From Tubulanus polymorphus (lineage: Eukaryota; Nemertea; Palaeonemertea; Tubulaniformes; Tubulanidae), in assembly GCF_964204645.1 (NCBI RefSeq), contig NC_134032.1, forward strand, positions 3,870,916 to 3,934,915: DNA of 64,000 bases. Direction: 5' to 3'. The translations under genes and the position numbers were made by a program. A model generated the notes under the pieces. The model was given only the letters and a program-made list of their open reading frames with translations. It had not been told where the DNA came from and made no database searches. Each line of letters begins with the position of its first letter. The stretch's first letter is position 1. This document shows, one piece after another, positions 44,655 to 55,617 of the stretch.

Positions 44655-45377
44655 AAGGCACGTGTTTTTCATCTCAATGAATTTATTGCCGATTAGACCA
44701 CCTAAGTCGCAGCGGGGCATTGCATTCACTTTTCGTCCGTTCATCTGTGCAGACGGAATTCCAGTTATTTTCCGAAGTTTTGTTCAATGGATTGGCTTGA
44801 TTTAGTTTAGCCATTCCCCGAACTCCTTGACCTCAGGAGTCGTTGGAGTCGTTACTAGCAGACCAGAATCAGTTCGGGCCAATCACAGTGCTTGTAGGCC
44901 TTACAAACGACATAAGCTTCTGTTGGAATTCCCGTTAAATGGACCAATCAGCGAACATTTAACCAAACAACAAAGTATTTTGCAAATCGATATATGACGT
45001 CATGCGCAAAAGCAGCAGTAATGAAATCATTCGTCGTGAGGCCAGGGGGCTGGTGGAAGCGAGTTTGTGGAGTGAATGTATTACATTATATAGAATTTAT
45101 TTATTGATATTTGTATTAATTATGTAACAAAAATCAGTTGCAAAATTGTAGCGCATGACATATTCTCTCGTTGTTGTGAGTTTCAAGGTCATTTGTCCAT
45201 TCTTAAAACTTTTAGCCCTGCTGCAACTGAAGTTCAGTGGAGCTGATGGGTTTGGTAGATCATCCGTTGTCGTCCGTCCGTCAACTTTTGCTTCAATTTG
45301 GTACTAGTGCTACAGTTCGTTTCTGATCTTGATCAAACTGTATGAAGCTAAAATAGGCCAAGCACTAAGTAGTTATC
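44655..45377. other. Non-coding stretch inside the giant element
   Basis: 3' flank of the CaaX-protein gene, then ordinary sequence with a copy of the dispersed GCAAAATTGTAGCGCATGACAT repeat (45130-45210). Nothing coding recognised. Confidence 0.4.
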
Positions 45378-45703
45378 AGAGATGCTAGTTTTCCGGAAAT
45401 ATCCGGAATTCTGGAAATTTAGGATCGCCGATGTCAATTCCGGAAATTTGGTGAGAATTCCTCGCGGCGACCAGTAATGGCACGGACCGTAAAAGCGTTC
45501 GTTTGCTTGTACTCGTCGTCGCTTCTGTGTTATTTTATCTTGGTCTCCGTTTCCGAGGATGTTCTGCTACAATGTATGTGCTTGTGGTGGTATCTGTGCG
45601 TGCGTAGGTGGAGCGCCACTGTTGTGACGCCATTTCCAATTATCTTTACGCACCGTTGTACATTGTCCCGCTGACGGCCAACAATGTGAAGATGCACGTG
45701 GTA

Positions 45704-45742
45704 ATAATTAAGATGATATTTAATAAATATCATCTTAATTAT
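45704..45742. repeat. Perfect 19-bp-arm hairpin
   Basis: ATAATTAAGATGATATTTA and its exact complement are separated by one base, inside the hAT-like element and about 85 bases before the BED-like ORF. The symmetry continues imperfectly outward (GTGGT/ACCATGC). It could be a tiny nested palindrome or a regulatory stem. Confidence 0.9.
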
Positions 45743-45825
45743 AACCATGCGCGTGCTATGTCCTGAGGCACGCAGCTTTGTAACTTTCTTTTTGCCTGCA
45801 GCTGTCAAGCGGGACGGTCTGCAAA

Positions 45826-46203
45826 ATGAGCACGCACGGAAAGATTGTCAGTCGGGAGTCTGCCGATATAAAGGCAATTGACAGCGGTATAAAAAATAAA
45901 TTTAACTGGCACTGGCTAGAGTGTAAGGACAGTAACGGGGACTACTTATCGAACTACATTCGTAAGTTAGACTTAGCTGGCGTGGCGTACTGCGTCGTTT
46001 GTAAAGACCAGGTCAAATACGGTAGTGGCGGGAAAAAAGATATTCTTCGTCACCCGGATAGCGCGCGGCATAAGAAGGCAGCGAGGGATGTGAAGCACAA
46101 CGAATGCCTGCCGTCGTATTTTCAGATGAAAGATGCCGATCGTGATACTGCATCTCCGGTGATGCAAAAACGCAAAATTTTTCCTGGGGGAGAATTTTTC
46201 TGA
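45826..46203 (+). CDS. BED/hAT-type zinc-finger protein, truncated
   Basis: 125 codons from an ATG to a TGA close to the element's right end. A finger of the hAT N-terminal type is clear: FNWHWLECKDSNGDYLSNYI, then AYCVVCKDQVKYGSGGKKDILRH, then H six residues later (SARHKK). This is the DNA-binding module; the dimerisation and DDE parts of a hAT transposase are absent. It is a deletion derivative that may still make a DNA-binding protein able to compete at hAT ends, or may be inert. Context: entirely within the CAGAGATGCTAG-bounded element. Confidence 0.6.
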   Translation: MSTHGKIVSRESADIKAIDSGIKNKFNWHWLECKDSNGDYLSNYIRKLDLAGVAYCVVCKDQVKYGSGGKKDILRHPDSARHKKAARDVKHNECLPSYFQMKDADRDTASPVMQKRKIFPGGEFF

Positions 46204-46253
46204 CCCCCCGTTCTAAATTCCGGAATTTTGGTACTTTGGCCCTAGCATCTCTG

Positions 46254-46860
46254 AATTATAGAGCCGTTTTCCCCACTTGACCTTTAGGGGGCGCTGTACA
46301 GGTGGGACATAAAATCTTTATAATACCACTGGTCTTACAATTATTAATCTTAATCTTAATCCTTTCAGTACTGACCATATACCCACCCACCATACATAGC
46401 AGAAATAGAAATTTTTTGTAATTTTACTAAAACCCCTGGGGCAAGTTTTATAGACTTGTATTAACTATAACCCGGGGTTTACTCAATTCATTTACAATGA
46501 GTTAACCCCTTGGTTAAAGTTGATACCACTATAAAACCGAGCCCTGGTATACAGATACAGAAGTGTTATGAAAGGGGTACTATATATGATTGTGGTGAGT
46601 TGTAAGGTCATTGCTTTCTTAATATAATCACCAGGGGGCGTAGAATATTGAAATATTCACCAAGTTTCTGATTGTTTAGCATTTCAAACCACTTCCATGG
46701 ACTCGGCGTCCTTGAAACCATAGTTATTTAAATTTGCAATGGATATACATGTACATTGGATTCTTAGCATATCATTTTAATCAACTTCCCAAGTGGACAC
46801 AGTGGCCCTGCACCCGTAATTAATGACCTATATTATATCATTGCGTCTGTGTTATTTTTA
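46254..46860. other. Non-coding stretch with a dispersed repeat
   Basis: Contains the CACCAGGGGGC family again (46580-46710, matching 32390-32480) including AGCATTTCAAACCACTTCC. It ends in a splice-acceptor-like GTGTTATTTTTAG before the BEN-domain exon. No gene seen. Confidence 0.5.
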
Positions 46861-47824
46861 GGTGTCGATTGTGGCAAGTGGCAGTGCTGATACTTCATCT
46901 GTTACAGAAGAAGATATCAAGAAGATGATACTGCAAGATAGCCCCCTTAAAGTTAATCTCTCAGAAACGGAGCTAAAACAAGTAAAAACTAAAGTTGAGG
47001 ATTTCCAAAACAAGAGCAATGACGTGCAGATAATAAATCAACTTAAGGTCACCAACTCAAAAATGGATTTATTACTGGAAATTGGGCAAAAATGTCTTGA
47101 TATTGTGTCTAATTCTAAAAATATATCGTTGCCAGATCCAAGAAATCAATCAGCAGATGAACCATCTGTAGAGTCCGATTTAGGATCAGATTTCGATTTT
47201 GGTGACTCCCTCTTAGATATTCCGCCTTTCCTATCTATAACCACAAAGCCATCAACTTCAACTACTCATACAAGTAGTATCCCGACGCAGTATCCCGGTA
47301 GTTGTATTAATTTTTCTTCCCCAAACTATTGTCACGCGAGCACACCATTTGCACCATTACACACAAATGATAGCAATAATTCGGAAGTTATCTTAGAATC
47401 TCTGAGTGAGTCATCATCAACAATCGATAGGTCTGGTCCTAATGAAGAAAATCATTTCAATATCGGGATGATCTCTTATACGCCCAATCATTCGTCAATA
47501 ATCAAAAGTTTAGATTCGAATTATGAATATATTTCACCTGAAATTTTGAAGATTATGTTCGACAAAAGTAAACATTCTAGAACGGCATTTGTTGCTAAAC
47601 TGACAACAATTTTATTTCCAGATGTCAGTAATATCGTCAATAGAAATGTAAATGGCTTACAGCGTAAGGCAAAATTAGATGATAGAAAAATAGCATACAT
47701 CAAAGAAAAATGTTTTAGTTACTTCCCATGTCCACCAGCTACTATGGAGATAGTGTGGAAAGAGTGTGTAAAAGCTATCGATCGAACAAATCGTCAGCGT
47801 TTGAGAAATTTGGTAAAATGTTAA
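46861..47824 (+). CDS. BEN-domain protein, terminal exon (copy 1)
   Basis: Open for 320 codons from a splice-acceptor-like GTTATTTTTAG to a stop at 47822-47824. The N-terminal part is helical (VKTKVEDFQNK, MDLLLEIGQKCLDIV), followed by a long Ser/Thr/Pro-rich linker. A C-terminal BEN-like domain follows: HSRTAFVAKLTTILFPDVSN, VNGLQRKAKLDDRKIAYI, SYFPCPPATMEIVWKECVKA and RQRLRNLVKC. BEN domains bind DNA or chromatin in animals and some viruses and mobile elements. An upstream exon with the start codon was not found; internal Mets exist from about 46927. A 1.8-kb tandem duplicate follows. Whether it belongs to the transposon or is a captured host exon is open. Confidence 0.65.
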
Positions 47825-48000
47825 ACTTTCCATTTAAATGTGAAGCGAAAATTTTCAGATAGTGTGCCTGAATGGGTAAACATAGATGAATAGAGTTATC
47901 AGGCAAGGCTGCTTGTTTTAGTAAAAAGCTTTTTGATATTTTAGTAAAAAGCTTTTTGATATTTTAGTTCTCTTTCATATGAGGTTTTTATATACATCTA

Positions 48001-48282
48001 GGGGCCAGTTGCTCAAAAGTTGGTTAAAGATAACCGGCGGATAAATAATAAAGTAACAATAAACTTTTATTTGTCATTATGTCAACAATCCACTTGTTAG
48101 GGGTCATTCATTTATTACGTACGCATTAGGGGAGGAGGGAGGGGGAGGGGTCAGTGCAATTGTGTACTGTAATGGCCGATTTTGCTTACAGAGGGGAGGG
48201 GGGGTTGAAAAATTCAAATTTTATGGTTACGTAATAAATGAATGATCCCTTAGCTTTAACCAACTTTTGAACAACTGGCCCC
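48001..48282. mobile_element. MITE with 29-bp inverted ends (GGGGCCAGTTG), copy 1
   Basis: GGGGCCAGTTGCTCAAAAGT... on the left pairs with ...ACTTTTGAACAACTGGCCCC on the right over about 29 bases with one mismatch. A second MITE is inserted within it. A shorter, uninterrupted copy is at 49783-49911, and a left-half copy is near 50140-50185. Confidence 0.8.
48100..48250. mobile_element. Nested 151-bp MITE, TA target
   Basis: The ends GGGGTCATTCATTTATTACG and AATAAATGAATGATCCCT are inverted repeats. It is flanked by TA at 48098-48099 and 48251-48252. The paralogous MITE at 49783-49911 shows the empty site, CTTGGTAGCTTT with a single TA. The interior is G-rich. This fits a Tc1/mariner-type non-autonomous element. 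Confidence 0.88.
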
Positions 48283-48318
48283 AGGTATTGCCTTATGAAA
48301 TTAATTATTATCGTTCTA

Positions 48319-48424
48319 TTTACTTCCCATGTCCACCAGCTACTATGGAAATAGTGTGGAAAGAGTGTGTAAAAGCTATCGATCAAACAAATCGTCAGCG
48401 TTTGAGAAATTTGGTAAAATGTTA
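48319..48424 (+). pseudogene. BEN exon 3' fragment (copy 2)
   Basis: Repeats the last about 105 bases of the BEN exon (from TTCCCATGTCCACCAGCTAC to the stop) with a few substitutions, followed by the same 3' flank. It has no start and cannot encode the domain. The same junction (CGTTCTA then the exon fragment) is seen at 49950, so this fragment was already present when the larger unit was duplicated. Confidence 0.75.
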
Positions 48425-48635
48425 AACTTTCCATTTAAATGTGAAGTGAAGACTTTCAGATAGTGTGCCTGAATGGGTCAACATAGATGAATAGAGTTAT
48501 CAGCCAAGGGCTGCTTGGTTTGGTAAAAAGCTTTTTTATATTTGAGTTCTCTTTCATATGAGGTTTTTATATACATCTATGGGCGAGTTGCTCAAAAGTT
48601 GGTTAAAGATAACCGGCGGATAAATAATCGATTGC

Positions 48636-49605
48636 GCAAGTGGCAGTGCTGATACTTCATCTGTTACAGAAGAAGATATCTGTTACAGAAGAAGATATCA
48701 AGAAGATGATACTGCAAGATAGCCCCCTTAAAGTTAGTCTCTCAGAAACGGAGCTAAAACAAGTAAAAACTTAAGTTGAGGATTTCCAAAACAAGAGCAA
48801 TGACGTGCAGATAATAAATCAACTTAAGGTCACCAACTCAAGAATGGATTTATTACTGGAAATTGGGCAAAAATGTCTTGATATTGTGTCTAATTCTAAA
48901 AATATATCGTTGCCAGATCCAAGAAATCAATCAGCAGATGAACCATCTGTAGAGTCCGATTTAGGATCAGATTTCGATTTTGGTGACTCCCTCTTAGATA
49001 TTCCGCCTTTCCTATCTATAACCACAAAGCCATCAACTTCAACTACTCATACAAGTAGTATCCCGACGCAGTATCCCGGTAGTTGTATTAATTTTTCTTC
49101 CCCAAACTATTGTCACGCGAGCACACCATTTGCACCATTACACATAAATGATAGCAATAATTCGGAAGTTATCTTAGAATCTCTGAGTGAGTCATCATCA
49201 ACAATCGATAGGTCTGGTCCTAATGAAGAAAATCATTTCAATATCGGGATGATCTCTTATACGCCCAATCATTCGTCAATAATCAAAAGTTTAGATTCGA
49301 ATTATGAATATATTTCACCTGAAATTTCGAAGATTATGTTCGACAAAAGTAAACATTCTAGAACGGCATTTGTTGCTAAACTGAAAACAATTTTATTTCC
49401 AGATGTCAGTAATATCGTCAATAGAAATGTAAATGGCTTACAGCGTAAGGCAAAATTAGATGATAGAAAAATAGCATACATAAAAGAAAAATGTTTTAGT
49501 TACTTCCCTTGTCCACCAGCTACTATGGAGATAGTGTGGAAAGAGTGTGTAAAAGCTATCGATCGAACAAATCGTCAGCGTTTGAGAAATTTGGTAAAAT
49601 GTTAA
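48636..49605 (+). pseudogene. BEN-domain exon, tandem duplicate (copy 3)
   Basis: Nearly identical to copy 1 from GCAAGTGGCAGTGCTGATAC onward, but with a 21-base internal duplication (TGTTACAGAAGAAGATATC twice) and a TAA at 48772-48774 where copy 1 has a lysine codon. From a later Met the remaining 250 or so codons, including the whole BEN-like domain, are open. The few differences suggest a recent duplication. It has no acceptor-bearing upstream sequence, because the unit begins inside the exon, so it is probably a pseudogene. Confidence 0.7.
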
Positions 49606-49782
49606 ACTTTCCATTTAAATGTGAAGCGAAGATTTTCAGATAGTGTGCCTGAATGGGTAAACATAGATGAATAGAGTTATCAGGCAAGGGCTGCTTGTTT
49701 TAGTAAAAAGCTTTTTGATATTTTAGTAAAAAGCTTTTTGATATTTTAGTTCTCTTTCATATGAGGTTTTTATATACATCTA

Positions 49783-49911
49783 GGGGCCAGTTGCTCAAAA
49801 GTTGGTTAAAGATAACCGGCAGATAAATAAAACAGTAACAATAAACTTTTATTTGTCTTTATGTCAACAGTCAACTTGGTAGCTTTAACCAACTTTTGAA
49901 CAACTGGCCCC
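49783..49911. mobile_element. MITE with GGGGCCAGTTG ends, copy 2 (no nested insertion)
   Basis: Same ends and flanks as the copy at 48001-48282 but lacking the 151-bp nested element; about 129 bp long. Confidence 0.8.
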
Positions 49912-49949
49912 AGGTATTGCCTTATGAAATTAATTATTATCGTTCTACT

Positions 49950-50052
49950 TACTTCCCATGTCCACCAGCTACTATGGAGATAGTGTGGAAAGAGTGTGTA
50001 AAAGCTATCGATCGAACAAATCGTCAGCGTTGAGAAATTTGGTAAAATGTTA
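49950..50052 (+). pseudogene. BEN exon 3' fragment (copy 4)
   Basis: Same fragment as copy 2, with a one-base deletion (CGTTGAGAAATTT where the others have CGTTTGAG). Followed by a shortened 3' flank and a left-half MITE. Confidence 0.75.
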
Positions 50053-50185
50053 AACTTTCCATTTAAATGTGAAGCGAAGATTTTCAGATAGTGTGCCTGA
50101 ATGGGTAAACATAGATGAATAGGTTTTTATATACATCCAGGGGCCAGTTGCTCATAAGTTGGTTAAAGATAACCGGCGGATAAAT

Positions 50186-52898
50186 ATAAAAGTAACAATG
50201 AACTTTTATTTGTCATTATATCAACTGTTTTTTCCAAATAAAGTTCTGTTTTTACGGATCTATAATTTTGAAAATACATGGTTTTCTGATGTTGAATATA
50301 ATCTTGATACTGGTGTCTCTTAAACTAGTGGATTTGCCTGAATTAGTTACTGATTCAACCTTTAAGGACTATTGTATAGTCAAAGCCAGGTTAATTTGGA
50401 TCATAGAATCAGTCTTCTTTTGAGAAATTTAGAATTGAATATTTTACTTATAGGTGAACCACAATCAGTATCCAAATCAGGTCAAAATCTAGATAAAGCG
50501 TGTTTGTAATAGAAATGTGGAAAGGAGCTGTTTCTCAAATTGCCTGCCAGAAGTTTTGGTCTAGATCCAAAAACTCTTATTTTCTTATAACTAATGCCAC
50601 AAATTTTAAAATTTCCAACATCCCATGTTCAAAAAGCGGGTAGTTGAATCCAGCTGAAATAGGTTCATCCCATGTTTACCTCCAGGTAAATTGACAATTT
50701 CCATAGTATTTCTATGAATTTGTCCATTTGTTCTGATCCTATTCCGTGCAATAGATGGCATCCTGATCGATTATTGGCTGTCAAAATTTGATGAGGTTTA
50801 ATATAACCTCAGTAACCTTATCAAGGATTTGTAGAATTTAATTCTGAAATGCGGTAGAACTCACTTAATTCTGATATTGAAATCCAGATTTTTACTTAGT
50901 CGGGATGAAATTATTGGTACTATCAATCAGAAACTATGTAAACTATTGTTCATTATTCAGAGAAATCTGGACAGTCCCTAGACATCAGAAAAAAGTGAGT
51001 TATACTGTATCACAAATGTCGGAAGCATTGAAGGAAGTTTCCATTGGATTGAGTCGACTGTACATGGATTTCAAGTCAGTAACATATTTATTCAGGTCCT
51101 TTGAGTCTTAAGAAACAGCTGGGATCCATAGTTACTGTTGTGCATGTACAGCCAGAGATGACAAAAGGGTTAATTCCAACTGCAGAAGAGACTAGAGGAC
51201 AAATGTAATGAAATATATAGTTTTTGAACCAAAGAGTAACTTGAATATTTTTTTTTCAAAACAAGAGGGTCCTGTAAAGTCGAAGTCGCTTAAGTTGTCA
51301 ATAGCTGGGACGATCATTACGTTAGCGAGTAATCCAAATGACATAGAACTGAGTAAATTAAACTAGAATACGACTTATCCGAGTTGGACTATATGGCCGA
51401 TGTAGGTGAAGGAATACTTATTCTTAAATGGACCTAGTTTGAGAAGAGTCTGATGTACATCGAAAGTCAAAAGCAAGAAATTAATCTAAACATGATTAAA
51501 TGACAATGTTGGTAGTTAATTTATTTTGACTTGTTTGCATAGCAGGTAGAGCATCTCAAAATTTCGATGGTTGCTTCAATTAGAGGCTAACTCGCAGAAG
51601 GGGGTGTAGGGTTGAAGGTTTCCCATCGATTGATCACTACTATAGGATTCGAACCCGCTCTCATAATGGGCGACTTCATATCAAATTGTTTTAATAAAAT
51701 CAATTAGAGTTTGATAGGTTTTTCAAATTAATTTTTCTATTCCATTTTCAATAAAAAGTTGTTACCAAAATACATTCATAAGAACTTATCCTTAGCGGAG
51801 CGCAGATGAGTGACGATCGATCGCCGGTCGCAGCGATTAGCAATCGCGTGCGATTCATTATCCAATGATGGGTAAAACCAGGGACTGTGTGCACGTGCAT
51901 GCGACTTGCGAGCGGCGATGAGAGCGATTGATAACAAAATGGCAGACATCGAGGATGTTGGGAGCTTATTTGATTTTGTTGTGTTCAGTCGAACGCTCTA
52001 AATACTTGGTTCGAAGTTGGATATCAAGCAGGCACAGCCGTGGGCATTATGGGCTGTGTGGCATATTTTTGTAAGAGAAAATATTCAATTACATGTAATT
52101 ATGTTCCATGAAAATAAAGTCAATGAATCTTAGCTTCATAACAATCTCATAAATGAGCTGGAAGATAGCGTATCCTTTATTGGAAGTACCACGTGATGTA
52201 TCGGTGGTCGCTGATTGGCTTAAAATTATTTTTCCATCGTGTCGCTAGCTCCCACGACTGATGAGCGATTTCACTGCGACGTGCGATTTTCCGTCGCACA
52301 ATATTAACATGGTTCCCACAGAACAGGGAAATTGGGAAAAACTTGGGAATTTTGAAATAATAATTCCCGGTTTGGAAATATTTGGGAATTTGAAAAATTC
52401 TCATATCAGGGAAATATTTGGGAAATTCATTACATTTCACGTATTGCATTAGCCAAGGGCAACTTTCTTCAGCAGTTTCCCTTGAGAATCACCTTTATCA
52501 ACCAGTCACTACTAAAATGTTGACTGTAGCATGACAATATGTGTTCATTTGCATTTGGGAAAATTGAAAAGTCACCCATGAAATACTTGGGGAAAACTTG
52601 GGAATTTTGAATTCATATAACTGTGGGAACCATGTATTAAACATCCTATTTCTCGAATCATACTAAAATCGCACGAAAAAATCGCCCGTCTTCGCCAGAC
52701 TTTTGTCTTTGTTCTCATTAGAAAACCAATTGTTCCAACGTTTTCTTTGGCATGTTTATAATCGTATGGTGCGGTGGGGGGTATGACAAAATAAGACAGT
52801 AACTCTAATTGACAAAACAATTGAAATTTTGAGATGCTCCTTTATGTACATACATGGGCGACTGCCTACAAAATACATTTACCAGTACTTCATCATGT
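50186..52898. other. Long non-coding stretch inside the giant element
   Basis: No supported gene. At about 51580-51670 GAGGCTAACTCG and GGATTCGAACCC suggest a tRNA-like SINE. At about 51793-52320 sequence rich in TCGC/GCGA with a short start (MADIEDVGSLFDFVVF, 51942) resembles the 58.4-kb MITE family and may be a remnant of a transposon 5' exon. The GGGAATTTTGAA/GGGAATTTGAA strings near 52330-52620 repeat in both orientations. Confidence 0.35.
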
Positions 52899-54692
52899 TT
52901 AATAACCTGATGCTCTGCCGTAATTAGCAACAACAACTGGAAGTACTTTGTGTAAGTGTCTAATATATTTTTGACAGGTTTCTGCGGTCACTGTTCTCCA
53001 AAACTGACATATACCTGCAACCAATTGCTCTTTCGTGGTGGGTTTAACATGTCGATTCACGTGTTGTTTTAGTGCTGCCCACATTAGCTCAATCGGGTTA
53101 AGGTCTGGAGATTCCGGTGGGGTCGGCCAATGGTGGATGTCGTTGTCTCTGAGCCACTGAGCGGTCGCTCTAAATCAAGAGAAAAATAAGTTTATTACAC
53201 AAGGAGATACTGGAATTATTAAAGTGACTAGCAACATTTGAATTAATAGAATTATTGAAAGACATACAAACACTACATTGGGAGGTGGTATGAAGGCAAT
53301 GTATTAATGAGAACAAGATACAAGATGAATGGCACGTGGTGAAATGGGGGACCCACAGTGCTACTGTAGGGCAGGCGATGATCCGCCAGGTTTGCTAGTA
53401 GATAATTAGTCGTCCGCGTTTGATTTCTTCTACATTTCAATTGAATTTAAATGAACTTTTCTCTGAATCAATTATTCATGAAAACTATAGCCTACCGATA
53501 TCCGAGTAGAGGAATGAAAGTATTGTTTATTTGGTGGGTGCTGTGATAATATATAGATTGGTGACAACCTTCTGCTTATCACACCATCTGGCGGGGCTGG
53601 TTTTGCAGGTACCCCATTGTTTGTGGGCCTATGATACTGAATAAATATGTACGTACCTGGATGTGTGCTTAGGATCATTGTCTTGCTGGAACCTATGGTG
53701 TTCAGGATACTCCCTCTGAATGAATGGTATGAGATGGGTTTCGAGTATGTTTTGGTAGAAGTCTGAATCCATTATACCTTCAAATACGCAGATATTTGTA
53801 CATCCTCGCATGGAAATACCAGCCCAAACATGAAGCTGAAAAATCAAAGATTAAAATGCTATTTTAACTCAATTCTGCACACACTTGCCACCTATCAGCT
53901 AAATTGAACGCAATAACCCGCTAACAGACTAAAGACAATGAAGTTGTATGTGACATCCAGAAAATCAAGTATTGATCGTCAAATAAACATTATTTAAAGC
54001 TCGCCAGCGATTGGCTCTATCAAACGATTGTGAATAGTGCAATCAGATGAGCGAACACTCTGAACTTCGGTATGAAATCTAAGAATTTATTTGAATACAA
54101 TAATGTGTTTGCCACTTAAATCACTTACTTTAAGCGGATGCTTTGGTCGAGGGATTAGTTGCCTGGGTTCGCCAACTTTTCGAAAACATTTGCCAACATT
54201 CTGTCCTAGAGGAACACTACATTCATCGGTGAAGATTACATCTGAAAAGGTCTCATTAACTGCCAAGCACTGTACAGCAAAAGTATATCTCACAATGGTG
54301 TTGACATGCCTGACCAATTGGCAATATCTCGTTCCAGTATAGCGCCATCCGAGATTTCTTCTGACACGTTTGATGCTAGAAATCGAAAATTGAATGTCGT
54401 AATTCAGTTGAAGTGCACGTTGAACTTCCCTTGCAGTACGCTCAGGATCCTGTCTCATAAACCGGTCAATAAAACTTAAATGATGTAATCCTAATTTTGG
54501 TTTTCTACCTGTTTTAGGTAGATCCAAAACACTATTGGTAGTTTGAATTTTCTGGATCAATTGCCGCAATCCTTTCTTGCTAATCACTATTTCTTCCTGA
54601 GCTAGGGTACTATGAACTGTAGACAGTGTTGAATTTGGTTGTTCCCAAAGAGTACTAGCTCTTTGTCGCTCGTATAAAGACAGCCTACCCAT
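52899..54692 (-). CDS. Tc1-type (DD34E) transposase, three coding exons, apparently intact
   Basis: Exon 1 54692-54129, donor GTAAGT; exon 2 53835-53657, acceptor TTTTTCAG, donor GTACGT; exon 3 53169-52899, acceptor TTGATTTAG. Phases 0 and 2 match at both junctions, giving 1,014 bases and 337 residues, the usual Tc1 length. There is an N-terminal paired-type helix-turn-helix (LSLYERQRASTLWEQ; KKGLRQLIQKIQ; KTGRKPKLGLHH). The catalytic triad has its first Asp in DVIFTDECSV, second Asp in FQQDNDPKHTS, then Glu in LNPIELMWAALK, with 34 residues between the last two. It catalyses TA-targeted cut-and-paste transposition. It begins about 1.1 kb inside the right end of the 13.6-kb element. A further 5' untranslated exon is likely (donor CTACAG|GTAAGG at 55342, acceptor TTTCAG at about 54733). 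Intron 2 holds a MITE. Confidence 0.85.
53346..53615. repeat. CATTG-type MITE copy in transposase intron 2
   Basis: GGGGACCCACAGTGCTACTG at the left and TTTTGCAGGTACCCC at the right match the ends of the 37994-38338 copy, with shared interior (GATCCGCCAGGTTTGCTAGT). It has no coding capacity and is spliced out with the intron if the gene model is right. Confidence 0.65.
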
Positions 54693-54733
54693 TCTAACAA
54701 GCACTGACAGTCTGGTTGCAAAACTGAAAGTGA

Positions 54734-55617
54734 GTAAAAGAATATGATGAATGACTATCCAAGATCAACAATTGAAGAAATGATACCACAAAAAAGAATG
54801 AGGAAATAAAACTAATTTGTGTTGAAGTTGATTGACTTATCGCACTTATGTATCATCCATGGTTGCCAGGGTTTGATTCATTGCAGTTCCTTCTATTACG
54901 CCACCTACGAGTGCGAGCTGATTGAGGCCTGTGAGGCCCACCAGTTTATTACGTAGCTGCCTTAAGACAATACACCGGGGGGGGGGGGCAATAGGGGTTA
55001 TGAATTCACATTTTCAAATAGGATAGGCCTATTGCAAAAATATATTGCCTAAGCTCAGGCAATGGAAATAATTGCTGATTGTCAGGGTAGTTGTAGTTGG
55101 CATCGAACCCTGGCAAGCGAGGAGGCCCTATCAAATATTAAAATGGTATTGATCACAAACAAAAATAAATGTGTAGGCAGCCTGTTTCGTAGTTAGTTAC
55201 CTCATCATGGTATTTTGGTGGTAAGCTTATATTATAATCGGATGTGTGTGAAAGTATCCGATCGACATCATGAGGAAACCAACGCAACATGTCATAAAAA
55301 AGCAACAGTCCTAAAACATCAACACGTGAAAGTTACCTTACCTGTAGATACCTGCTGGTAAAACTGCAGATCCGCTTTTATTAGCCGTTGTTGTAACAAA
55401 TAGTCAGGGTTAACATATGTTTCCTACAACACTATGAATTCATATCATATATTACGTATTTCTGCCATCATACCACCTTTGATTGTAAATTTTATTTCCG
55501 GATCCACAAGATTTAACGACGACCTTGAATTGAATTGAACATTATTGACGACTACACTTGCCGCAGGTGGCACTTACGTATGATGATACTGAATAAAATT
55601 TAATTGATAATTTGTTC
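54734..55617. other. Upstream region of the transposase gene
   Basis: Probably the first (untranslated) intron and the promoter. A donor-like CTACAG|GTAAGG (minus strand, 55342) fits an upstream exon. A G9 tract at 54979 and a GGCATCGAACCCTGGCAAGC string (about 55095) are the only other features noticed. Confidence 0.4.

Larger units (their letters stand above)
45378..46253 (+). mobile_element. 876-bp hAT-like non-autonomous element
   Basis: The ends CAGAGATGCTAG and, inverted at 46242-46253, CTAGCATCTCTG form a perfect 12-bp terminal repeat beginning CAG, in keeping with hAT ends (CAGNG). CCGGAATT motifs lie close to both ends. The interior has one open frame for a BED-like finger and no catalytic domain. 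I cannot find a clean 8-bp target duplication: GTAGTTAT on the left, AATTATAG on the right. Confidence 0.65.

Noticed and set aside
45370-46261. 8-bp target duplication around the hAT-like element
   Set aside because: Flanks GTAGTTAT and AATTATAG share only part of a word when shifted, so no duplication is claimed.
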